Assembly (NCBI GenBank): GCA_008501765.1
Contig: QQUE01000001.1
Span: 94,021 to 158,020 of the forward strand
Direction of reading: 5' to 3'
Length of the DNA stretch: 64,000 nt
Origin: Calditrichota bacterium
Lineage (GTDB): Bacteria > Zhuqueibacterota > Zhuqueibacteria > Zhuqueibacterales > Geothermadaptataceae
Positions 9,191 to 17,731 of this stretch are shown piece after piece. The stretch's first letter is position 1. Every line of letters begins with the position of its first letter. The notes beneath the pieces are model-generated. The model saw only the letters and a program-made list of their open reading frames with translations, did no database searches and was not told the DNA's origin. Both the position numbers and the translations under genes were made by a program.

Positions 9191-9625
9191 TTAGCGCTCA
9201 CAATATTTTTTTACATCATCCAAATTTTTAGCGACGCCTTTACGAAAGAGACCTTTCATCAACGGATTCAGTAATTTTGATAATAATTTATGCGCTTTGG
9301 CGTCCATCGTCACCTTGAGAACTGTGTTTCCATTCTCCTGCTTTACCTCAAACAATGTATCCCACACCGTGCCGTGGCTGTCGGCCACCATGCGCACATG
9401 ATCGTTTTTCACAAATTCTGTGATTTCCAGTTCAGTGACCATTTTCTTTTTGTTTGTAATTCGCGTCTCACTAAATCGCATGCCCAGGCCTGATTTGATT
9501 TCAGACAGAATCTCAAAATCAACGATTTCCGGCACGGCTTTGGAAAAATTTGTGATATTGGAGATTGTGTTGAATACATTTTCAACTGTCGACTCGATTT
9601 TTCGGATTATAGATATGCGGACCAT
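9191..9625 (-). CDS. SRPBCC/polyketide-cyclase-like protein
   Basis: A 144-residue protein with the START/SRPBCC pattern: the N-terminal strand VRISIIRKIES, the helix VENVFNTISNITNFSKAVPEI, a run of beta strands, and a long C-terminal helix beginning around LLSKLLNPLMKG. Such proteins bind hydrophobic ligands in a deep cavity. It has no signal peptide and is presumably cytoplasmic. It follows the RND pump gene by 75 bp on the same strand, so it may be the last gene of the efflux operon. Ligand and role are unknown. Confidence 0.75.
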   Translation of the reverse strand: MVRISIIRKIESTVENVFNTISNITNFSKAVPEIVDFEILSEIKSGLGMRFSETRITNKKKMVTELEITEFVKNDHVRMVADSHGTVWDTLFEVKQENGNTVLKVTMDAKAHKLLSKLLNPLMKGLFRKGVAKNLDDVKKYCER

Positions 9626-9700
9626 AAATTTGCCATATCTGGTTTGTCAAGTGGAGTGAAGTTGGCCACAATTTGTTCTGCAACTTTTCAGTGTATTGCT

Positions 9701-12700
9701 TTAATTCTCTATTATTTGCACCCGGTAAAATATTTTATACATCACCGGCACAAAGAGCAGAGTAATCACAGTCGCGAAAAATAGGCCGAAAATGATGCCG
9801 ATGGCCATCGGGCGCCACATATCGCCGCCACCAAACCACAGGGGCAGCATCCCGAACGAGGTTGTAAAAGTGGTTAGCAGTATCGGACGGAAACGCTCAT
9901 TTGCTGCCTGAATAATCGCTTTGTACGGCGTATGACCGTGGTGGCTTTGCTCCAACTCGATACGATCGATGAGCACAATGGCATTGTTAATTATGATTCC
10001 CGCCAGAGAGATTAAACCGAGGAATGCAGTAAAACTGAAATAGGATTGGGCGAGCAACAAACCACCCACGAGACCGATGAGTCCGAATGGGATTGTACTT
10101 AAAATAATCGTTGTTTTACGCACAGAGTTAAACTGGATAATGAGCAATAAGACAATGATAAAAAATGAGATAGGCAGTTTGGCAATCACAGCGCCAACAG
10201 CCTCGGATCGGCTTTCACTATCGCCGCCAAACTCGTAAGTATAGCCAACAGGCCAATTTTTACTTTGTTCCTGAAGCCAGGGAGAAATCTCATTGATTAT
10301 GGCAACAGCTGTTACATCACTTTCGATTTGGCTTTCAACAGTAATCGTCCTTTGCAAATCACGCCGTAAAATCTTGGCAAACTGCCATTCCGGGATGATG
10401 CTGGCTACTTGACCGAGGGGCATACTTTTACCCGAGTTCTGTGAAAAAATAGTCAGGGACTCAATATTGTCATAGCTGATCTGGCTGCTGCCCTTGGCGC
10501 GCATTTCGATGGGAAAAGTATTTTCATTTTCCCTGTATTCACCGACACGGAAACCGGATAAAACCGTGTTTAATGAGATGGCGATATCATTATTTGTCAA
10601 GCCGGAGCGGCTCAGTTTTGACTGATGAATTTTAACATAGAATTTTTTGATTTTCGGCCCCCAATTATCATCGACATTTTTTGTTCCACGCATGCTATTG
10701 AGCCGTTTTTTGATCTGCCCGGAAATTGTAAATAATTTTTCCGGATCATCACCGGAAAGCCGAATTTCAATTGGAATGGTGGAGCCGCCGCTTGTACCAA
10801 GTTTTTTTACTACTACATTGGCATCGTGGAGATTGTTGAAACAAAACCTGTCCAGTTTGTCCATTACTAAATTATTATCTTTATTGGAAGTTGTATTGAT
10901 GAGTAAATGGGCATAGCCGGAGTTTTGTTCCTCGGGCATATAGCCGAGATCGTAAGCATTGGGCCCAACACCAATAAATGAGGACCAGTTTATGATGCCA
11001 CGGGGCCTATGCTTGTTTACCTGCAAGCTGTCCTGAATAAATTGTTCAACCAGTGTTACATTTTGTTCGGTGGTTTCTATGCGGCTGCCAAGGGGCAAAT
11101 TTATATCCATTGTTACCAGGCTACGGTCGCTATCTGGCATAAAAATGACAGGTAAATAACCAAAACCAAAGAGTGAAACAATAAATAATATGACCACTGT
11201 GAGTATGACCAGAAATGGTTTTTTCAGCGAAGCGATGATGAGTTTGTTGTAATAAATATTCCATTTATCAAAAACAGATTGTTTTTTCTCTTTTTTAACT
11301 TTGATAAGCACCATTGCAAAGAGTGGAACAATTGCTAAAGCGACCACCCATGAGGATAAAAGAGCCAGAGTAATAACTGAAAAAAGTTGCCCCATCATTT
11401 CGCCCATTACGGATTCCGAAAGGTAAAAAGAAAGGAAGGCTGCCGAGGTTGTCAGTGTGGAAATGAGCAAAGGCACCATTAATTCTTTGCCTGTGGCAAT
11501 GGCTGCATCGGTTTTTGTATCGCCCCGTTCGAGGCGTACCATGTACGATTCTGCTATGACAATTGCGTTGTCGACCAACATCCCCAGTGCCATTATAAGC
11601 GCAGCAAGGGATACTTTGTTGAGGCCAATAACGAAATAGCTCATTAAAAGGAAGGTGGTGATAATGGTTGTTGGAATTAAAATAGCCACTACTATCCCGG
11701 TTCGAAATCCAAGAAATACGAACATGACCACCAGCACGATTAGCAAACTTTGCAGCACATTGGAGACGAAATTGTTAACACTGCTTTCAACGTAATAATC
11801 CTGTGAACTGGTGCGGATCGCTTCCAGCCCGACAGGCAGTGATTTATTGTACTGAACAAGCAGTTCGTCTACTTCCTGGCCGAGTTTGATGATATTGGCT
11901 TCATCTTTTAGTGAAATGTAGAGAAACAGGGCGTCGTGGCCGTTCAGTTTTGCGATGGATTTTCGGGGGGATATGTAATCACGGTAGACATTTGAAATGT
12001 TGCTCAGTGCCACAGTTTCGCCACTGTTGCCAACTGGAACAAGGATATTTTCTATATCATTTACCGTTTCAAAGTTGCCGGATGGTTCGAGAATTATTCG
12101 TTCTTTTCCAAGGTTCACTTGCCCGGCGGAATTGATAATGTTGTGGCTATTGATAATTCCTTTTAGCTTGCTGCTCGAAAGCCCGTGTTTCGCAAGCTCA
12201 GCTTCATCGAAATCGACAAAGATTGTTTCATCGATGACGCCACCCAACTCTACTTTGGCGGCGTCATCAAGAAGAATTATTTTATTGCGTAGATCTTCGG
12301 CGTAATCTTTTATTTCGCTGTAACTAAAACCATCGGATTTAAAAGCGAGAAAAATTCCGAAAACATCACCAATTCCCTCATCTTTTACATTGGGTTTTGT
12401 AACACCAGATGGGAATCCGGTTATGCCGTCTACTTTCCGTCGTAGCCGATCCCAAATTGGCTGAAGTTCATCTTTTGGTACATCTTCTTTCAGGGCAACT
12501 TTCACGATGGACACCCCGGTGCGGGATGTGCTGGTTATATTTTTAATCTGCGGAATTTCCTGCGCTACTTTTTCAATTTTATCGGTGACCAAAGATTCAA
12601 TTCGTTCCGGGCTTGCGCCGGGGAAATTGGTAACAATACTCACTACGCGGATCGTAAATGGTGGCATGCTATCTCTGGGGAGGTCGCCGTATGAGGCGAG

Positions 12701-12775
12701 GCCGATCACCAGAACGATGAGCAACAAAATGTAAGTTACACGGTTATTTTTTATTGCAATTTCTGTGATATTCAT
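9701..12775 (-). CDS. RND efflux transporter, AcrB/HAE family
   Basis: A 1024-residue inner-membrane proton-driven pump with normal AcrB-family length. It shows the N-terminal helix followed by a large periplasmic loop (about 30-330), a six-helix block (about 330-530), a second periplasmic loop, and a last six-helix block. The helix segment with MALGMLVDNAIVIAE is the conserved proton-relay region, and LISLAGIIINNAIVLID is its counterpart in the second half. It completes a tripartite exporter with the MFP and TolC-type genes encoded just upstream. The sequence resembles the multidrug rather than the CusA heavy-metal branch, but the substrate is not known. Confidence 0.93.
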   Translation of the reverse strand: MNITEIAIKNNRVTYILLLIVLVIGLASYGDLPRDSMPPFTIRVVSIVTNFPGASPERIESLVTDKIEKVAQEIPQIKNITSTSRTGVSIVKVALKEDVPKDELQPIWDRLRRKVDGITGFPSGVTKPNVKDEGIGDVFGIFLAFKSDGFSYSEIKDYAEDLRNKIILLDDAAKVELGGVIDETIFVDFDEAELAKHGLSSSKLKGIINSHNIINSAGQVNLGKERIILEPSGNFETVNDIENILVPVGNSGETVALSNISNVYRDYISPRKSIAKLNGHDALFLYISLKDEANIIKLGQEVDELLVQYNKSLPVGLEAIRTSSQDYYVESSVNNFVSNVLQSLLIVLVVMFVFLGFRTGIVVAILIPTTIITTFLLMSYFVIGLNKVSLAALIMALGMLVDNAIVIAESYMVRLERGDTKTDAAIATGKELMVPLLISTLTTSAAFLSFYLSESVMGEMMGQLFSVITLALLSSWVVALAIVPLFAMVLIKVKKEKKQSVFDKWNIYYNKLIIASLKKPFLVILTVVILFIVSLFGFGYLPVIFMPDSDRSLVTMDINLPLGSRIETTEQNVTLVEQFIQDSLQVNKHRPRGIINWSSFIGVGPNAYDLGYMPEEQNSGYAHLLINTTSNKDNNLVMDKLDRFCFNNLHDANVVVKKLGTSGGSTIPIEIRLSGDDPEKLFTISGQIKKRLNSMRGTKNVDDNWGPKIKKFYVKIHQSKLSRSGLTNNDIAISLNTVLSGFRVGEYRENENTFPIEMRAKGSSQISYDNIESLTIFSQNSGKSMPLGQVASIIPEWQFAKILRRDLQRTITVESQIESDVTAVAIINEISPWLQEQSKNWPVGYTYEFGGDSESRSEAVGAVIAKLPISFFIIVLLLIIQFNSVRKTTIILSTIPFGLIGLVGGLLLAQSYFSFTAFLGLISLAGIIINNAIVLIDRIELEQSHHGHTPYKAIIQAANERFRPILLTTFTTSFGMLPLWFGGGDMWRPMAIGIIFGLFFATVITLLFVPVMYKIFYRVQIIEN

Positions 12776-12933
12776 CTGCGATTTCCATTTGATTTTTTAT
12801 GGCCTTAGCATATTTCCGATTAATAAAAATATGGCGATTTCGCCACCGGATAATCCTGAAATTGTCCTGGCGAACTCAGCATCCTGCGTGGCTTATGCGT
12901 AGATCATGTTCGATATTTTCAGCACATTAAAAT

Positions 12934-14022
12934 TTAATGGTGCAGCAATTTGACTTCCATGCCGTCATATAGCCGGCGTAGACCTGCCGTCGCGACATAA
13001 TCGCCTTCCCGGATGCCACTTATCACTACGAAGCCTTCGTTTTTCAGCGCACCGGTTTCTATCATTGTTTTTGTGGCGCTGTAAGTGTTTTTTTGCAATG
13101 GTTTAAGCACAAACACGAATGTACCCTCATGATCCTGCCCAACAGCCGAAACCGGAACAGAGAGTGTGGATCTTTCTTCCCTGTCGCCAAACGTAAAAGT
13201 GACTTCTACCGGCATGCCCGGCCGCATCTGTTTGGAAATTTCGGTAAGTTTGAGGACAACGGGGGACGTTGCCGTATAGGCTGAAGCGAACCCAACTTCA
13301 CTGACAACGCCTTTAAATTTTTGTTCCGCGATGCCGGTAAATCGGACTTCTGCTTCGTCACCATTGGTAATTTTCGAAATATAATTCTCGGTTACACCTA
13401 CATTGACTTCAATGTCGTTCTGGTTTGAGTTGATGATAATTAACGGACTACCGGCAGCGGCAAATTCGTTGATCTCGCCACTCACCATCGAAACAACACC
13501 ATCAGTGGGGGCGATGATTTTTGCATAATCCAATTGCGAACCCTGAAGTTCAAGCGTTTTTTTTGCATTTTGATAGGCAGCTTGCGCCGCTGAATAGTTG
13601 TTTCTTGCTTGCTCATAGTCGTTCAGCGAAGCGCTATTGCCTTGGTATAATTCCCGGATTCTGTCAAAGCTCGATTTGGCTGTTTCAACCTGGGATTGTG
13701 CGCTTTGCAGGGATGCTGTAGCTTTCTGCAGATTTAATTTTAAATCATTGAGATCGAGCATCGCCAAAAGCTGCCCTTTTTTAACATGGTCACCAACTTT
13801 GACTTCCAGTTTCACGATTAATCCGCTTGTGCGAAAGCTCAATTTTGTTTCTGCTCCGGATTGCGAGGTGCCATTGAAAGACTTGATAATCGCTCCACCA
13901 AGCTGCTCGACGGCTGCATATTTCACAGGCTTAATGACTTTTTTCTCTGCCTGTTTTTCTCCACCACAGCGGATAAATAATAGTGAAAGAATTAATCCCA
14001 AATAAAATGCTCTTGTTTGCAT
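12934..14022 (-). CDS. RND efflux periplasmic adaptor (MFP)
   Basis: A 362-residue membrane fusion protein that links the inner-membrane pump to the TolC channel. Visible are a signal-type N-terminus with a cysteine in FIRCGG (a lipoprotein anchor is possible, though Arg at -1 is atypical), a barrel-sandwich hybrid half motif around VKVGDHVKKGQLLAMLD, an alpha-hairpin coiled coil (about 95-160), the second lipoyl half (DGVVSMVSGEINEFAAAGSPL), and beta-barrel and membrane-proximal domains. Start 14022 is chosen because AAGGAT precedes it; an in-frame upstream ATG lies at 14040. Confidence 0.92.
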   Translation of the reverse strand: MQTRAFYLGLILSLLFIRCGGEKQAEKKVIKPVKYAAVEQLGGAIIKSFNGTSQSGAETKLSFRTSGLIVKLEVKVGDHVKKGQLLAMLDLNDLKLNLQKATASLQSAQSQVETAKSSFDRIRELYQGNSASLNDYEQARNNYSAAQAAYQNAKKTLELQGSQLDYAKIIAPTDGVVSMVSGEINEFAAAGSPLIIINSNQNDIEVNVGVTENYISKITNGDEAEVRFTGIAEQKFKGVVSEVGFASAYTATSPVVLKLTEISKQMRPGMPVEVTFTFGDREERSTLSVPVSAVGQDHEGTFVFVLKPLQKNTYSATKTMIETGALKNEGFVVISGIREGDYVATAGLRRLYDGMEVKLLHH

Positions 14023-14232
14023 AATAGTATCCTTCGTCATTCTTCGACCAGGTTTATTGGCGTAGAATTTTTTAATTGGTGAAAACCTGGATATCCTTGA
14101 TTGTATAAAACTGACAGCATCGAAAAAATGTAATAATCGGACGATTCACCGTCTGTTGCTACAAAAGTAAAACGCGTTTTGCCACTAAACTTTCGGGCTG
14201 CGTTGTCTCAGTCTCATGCTAAGTGGCAAATA

Positions 14233-16593
14233 TTATTTCCTTCTATTTTCTAACACAAAACGATTTAATCTCCGTTTAAATTCATTTTTTTCTTCTTCGG
14301 AGCTGAGAATATGCAAATATCCGACACCACCTTCGAGCTCTAAAAAAGCGAGCAGATAATTGTAAACCGAATTTGAATGGGCTAATTTGGCCCGTATTGA
14401 GGCTTGTTGTGCATCCAGCAATGCGATTATGGACGTGGCTCCCTGACGATAGGCATTCTGGACGAGTTCGAGGTTTTTCCCGGCATTTGTTGCTGACTTC
14501 TCGGAAAATTCAATGTTTGTCGATGCTATTAATAAATTAATGGCTTTTGATTTTATGTTTAATGCAATTGAATTGTCAATATCCTGTATCTGTGTTTTCA
14601 ATTGTTTTCGTTGAATTTGGTTGGTCTGAACATCGATGCGTTTGCGATTCCTATCAAACAGGGGGAAGGAAAGATTGAGCCCAATATTCCAGCGTGTATC
14701 AGTGTAGGATTGGCCTGGCAAAGGTTCGGAAGCTTTACCGCCACGCCAAAAGGTTTCATCGCTCTGTGCCTGCAAAGCAAGTGCCGGTATAAAGTAAGCG
14801 CGTTTGTTCATCGTCAGTTGACGCTCAACGGCTTTTAAATTGGCGATCAAGCGATTTTTGGAAGGATAAACGCGCAATGCCTCCTCGATTAGGAAATTGG
14901 TGATTAAGCGCAGATCGTTGGGATTTTTAATAAATTTACCAAAATTGCTCGACGAAAAATCGAGAAAAACTTCATCGCCAATATCGGTATCTTTTATATC
15001 AAAAGGCTCGGGCAACGTATTGTTGAGCCCATGATTTAACACAAATTTTGCCAGCATGAAATTTGACTGCGCCTCGATAAGCGATTGACTGCTGTTGGCG
15101 ACTTCACTTTCCCACCGATAGACATCGGCGTTACTGGCGGCTCCAACGTTGACCCTTAATTGGGCCAGTTCAAGGTTTTTTCGTGATAGCGTCAGATTTT
15201 CACGCTGAATGGCAACATTTGTTTTCGCCTGCAGAATTGAAAAATAAGCTGAATAGCTATCCAGCGTGACATCGATAATTTCTTGTTCTGTGGCATATTC
15301 TTGGGCCTTGGCCAGCCATTTTTGTATCCTGATATTGGCGATGGCCGGCTCTGAATAAATCAGTTGCTGTACTGCAACACTGCCCAACAAAGTTTGTTCA
15401 GCCTGCCCAAGAGCCGGATTAACTCTGTTCTCGTCAATCAGGCTTGCTGATGCTGAGATATCGGCTGCAGGTAAAAAATTGGAGTAAGCAGATCGGATAT
15501 CCTGCTGACTGAGAGCTATATCGTCATTGCTTATTTTTATTTGCAGATTTTCTTGCATGGATTTCTGAATTATTTCCTGTACTGAAAAAGCGGGCACAAT
15601 TTCCAATGAATCGCTTTTGATGATAGTGGCGGTGAATAGTACCTTAAATGGCGGTGTAAAATTGATTTTTCGCGCCGTCGATTGATTATATTGCAACTCC
15701 TGTTTTTGATTTATCGCAACTTTCATCTGTGAAAGTTTTTCGCCATTCATAGCGCCATCAGCCATCACTGCTACTTTTCGAACGACTTGCTCTAAACTGT
15801 TTTCGGAAGAAATACTTGCCAGAATTCCCAGATTGGTGTGAAAGCCACTCAAGGAAAATGATGGCAGTTTTTTAGCCACTAAATAGTCGGCAATCTGTTT
15901 TATTTTCCCGTGCGGTAATTCGTAACTGATGGCCAGATAAACCGCATCTGTTGTCTCAGGCATTTGTGCCAATGAGTGAGAAATATCTTCACCAATCAAC
16001 ACGGGAGTTATCGCTATCCCCAGGTTCGTTGTTAACCGTTCGAGCTTGCGTTCTCTTTTGCTGATGTCAAATGCACCTGCCATCTTTTCGTCTACTAAAA
16101 TAGCCAGATTCTTAAATTCATGAATTTCATAAAATGACCTGAGCTCGGTATTGAGATTTTTTGAATTCAAAACATATGAGAAGTTATGAACACCCGAAGT
16201 GCCATTCTCAGTGAATGGCATGGTTTGTACATCGGTATCATAAATGCCAAGGGCAATTGTTGGTTTGCTATATTTATCAACCGAAACAACACCTTTTGAG
16301 CTCACTCCACCGAGAATAATTATGAGGTCGCATCGTTGCACGAGCGAAATATAATGCTGTTTTGCCAATGCGGGGTCCCATTTTGATGATAAAAGATTTT
16401 TCGATGCAAGATTTACCTGCCAGGTCGAACCGAGTGTTTTTTGAATTTCTGAGATGATAACAGGTTTAATTTTTACTAGCCGCTCGTCATCTAATGAAAA
16501 ATCAGCAATTATACCAAGGGATAACTCTTGTGCAAATAAATCTTGCCCGATTGGGCTGAGGCATAGGAGGAATGCAATAAAACATCGTTTCAT
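14233..16593 (-). CDS. TolC-family channel fused to a periplasmic-binding-protein domain
   Basis: A 786-residue exported protein with two parts. After a signal peptide ending near FAQ, residues about 25-320 look like an ABC-type substrate-binding protein of the ABC_sub_bind type, with strands such as CDLIIILGG, KPTIALGIYD and TDAVYLAISYELP. Residues about 335-786 form an outer-membrane efflux protein with two OEP repeats and the long helices typical of TolC. Ordinary TolC proteins are near 450 residues, so the N-terminal domain is an addition. The ATG at 16593 has GGGTGG upstream. It is first in the order of the pump operon and supplies its outer-membrane exit. Confidence 0.82.
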   Translation of the reverse strand: MKRCFIAFLLCLSPIGQDLFAQELSLGIIADFSLDDERLVKIKPVIISEIQKTLGSTWQVNLASKNLLSSKWDPALAKQHYISLVQRCDLIIILGGVSSKGVVSVDKYSKPTIALGIYDTDVQTMPFTENGTSGVHNFSYVLNSKNLNTELRSFYEIHEFKNLAILVDEKMAGAFDISKRERKLERLTTNLGIAITPVLIGEDISHSLAQMPETTDAVYLAISYELPHGKIKQIADYLVAKKLPSFSLSGFHTNLGILASISSENSLEQVVRKVAVMADGAMNGEKLSQMKVAINQKQELQYNQSTARKINFTPPFKVLFTATIIKSDSLEIVPAFSVQEIIQKSMQENLQIKISNDDIALSQQDIRSAYSNFLPAADISASASLIDENRVNPALGQAEQTLLGSVAVQQLIYSEPAIANIRIQKWLAKAQEYATEQEIIDVTLDSYSAYFSILQAKTNVAIQRENLTLSRKNLELAQLRVNVGAASNADVYRWESEVANSSQSLIEAQSNFMLAKFVLNHGLNNTLPEPFDIKDTDIGDEVFLDFSSSNFGKFIKNPNDLRLITNFLIEEALRVYPSKNRLIANLKAVERQLTMNKRAYFIPALALQAQSDETFWRGGKASEPLPGQSYTDTRWNIGLNLSFPLFDRNRKRIDVQTNQIQRKQLKTQIQDIDNSIALNIKSKAINLLIASTNIEFSEKSATNAGKNLELVQNAYRQGATSIIALLDAQQASIRAKLAHSNSVYNYLLAFLELEGGVGYLHILSSEEEKNEFKRRLNRFVLENRRK

Positions 16594-16871
16594 ATGAACC
16601 ACCCGGTTATTTTCTTTTATGAAAATTGTAGTAAAATTTTGCGATTATTGGTAACCCCTGCATGGTATCAAATTGACAAATTTATACTGTAAAATAATTG
16701 GATTTTCAAGTAAAAATTATATGTATGTACGATGCCTAACATATAGAAACGGCAAGAAAAAGGCAAGAGTTTTCAAACAGCAAAGAACGACTTACAGGCT
16801 ATGAAATGGTAAATGAGAATCGATCGATTCTGGCGGCTGTTGTATTTAAAATCTCCCTGTCCCTGTGATAC
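16594..16871. other. Intergenic region upstream of the efflux operon
   Basis: About 280 bp, AT-rich, presumably holding the promoter of the TolC-fusion gene. I see no clear -35/-10 pair, no terminator and no ORF. A single GCCTAAC at 16733-16739 has no matching partner. Confidence 0.4.
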
Positions 16872-17663
16872 TTAATGCGCTGCCTGCGGAAAACTGAGGA
16901 TGTCCAACCGTTCTGGATTCTCAAAAATCGAAGCCGGCAGTTCATCGAACACAGCGATGTCGGTGTGGTCCCGCTTGCCCCGATTTGATGAGAGGTAAAT
17001 TTTGCCGTACTTCTGCCAGTCGAGCCAGGGGGTGGTAAAACGCGCTTTTGTGTCAGTCGATTTTGAAAAATAGGACCATTGTTCAACGCGTTTATTTTCT
17101 TTGTTTACATAAACTTCGTACTTGTTTTCAGGTGTTACACCCACATTGGTAAAAGTTAACTGCAAGACATCGGCTATCGCACCGGAATCCATCTCTCTCT
17201 CACCGAGGTATTTTAGAGTAACCCCTCTGTCTTTCAATTTGTAAGGCATAACCAGCCAGTAAGAATCATTAATCCAGACGTGGTAGCCTTCCTCAACATA
17301 TTTGGCCACGGAATCCGGGTACGTCACTTCCTGGTCAAATTCCCACAAACGCCCTTTTTGGGTGTGAACATTCATCACTACAGTATGCTTGCCACTTTCG
17401 ATGCGAATAGTGCCGGTGAATTTATCCCAGATATGCAAACGCCTGCCGAAAAATTTCCACGTAATATAGCGCGTATTGTCCCAATTTTCACGGCCACCCA
17501 GAGCCTGCATGACTTCATCTGCGATGGCGATTGCTTTTGGATCTGAACCTGCGGCATTAAAACTTTGTTCGATGGGCGTATCTTTATTGGGCTGGCAGGA
17601 AAAAAGAAATCCGGGTAGGAAGACTAAAAGAATGATGGGTGACAGCACTTTTTTTTGTTTCAC
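16872..17663 (-). CDS. Lipoprotein of unknown function (DUF6503-like)
   Basis: A 263-residue exported lipoprotein. The N-terminus has a lysine-rich start, a hydrophobic core and the lipobox LFSC at about 20-23. The mature part is rich in beta strands, with repeated Trp and Tyr and pairs such as RLWEFDQEVTYPDS and LKYLGEREMDSG. It resembles the DUF6503/LolA-like periplasmic beta-clam proteins found in FCB genomes, where ALGG..NWDNTRYI near the N-terminus is common. The start codon is GTG with GAGGG upstream. Function is unknown; a hydrophobic cargo-binding role would fit the fold but is inference. Confidence 0.65.
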   Translation of the reverse strand: MKQKKVLSPIILLVFLPGFLFSCQPNKDTPIEQSFNAAGSDPKAIAIADEVMQALGGRENWDNTRYITWKFFGRRLHIWDKFTGTIRIESGKHTVVMNVHTQKGRLWEFDQEVTYPDSVAKYVEEGYHVWINDSYWLVMPYKLKDRGVTLKYLGEREMDSGAIADVLQLTFTNVGVTPENKYEVYVNKENKRVEQWSYFSKSTDTKARFTTPWLDWQKYGKIYLSSNRGKRDHTDIAVFDELPASIFENPERLDILSFPQAAH

Positions 17664-17731
17664 GATTTTACCCTCAATAAATTATCTGGCCGGTTGGTCT
17701 TCGGGTTTATTTATGCAATAAGAGTTGGAGC

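Noticed and set aside
9019..9201. 60-codon minus-strand ORF between the bactofilin-like and SRPBCC genes
   Set aside because: Composition rich in His, Pro and Thr without any motif, no ribosome binding site, and it overlaps the end of the SRPBCC gene.
16733..16739. GCCTAAC core as a second integron boundary
   Set aside because: No partner GTTAGGC or attC-like fold nearby and no gene between; single 7-mers occur by chance.
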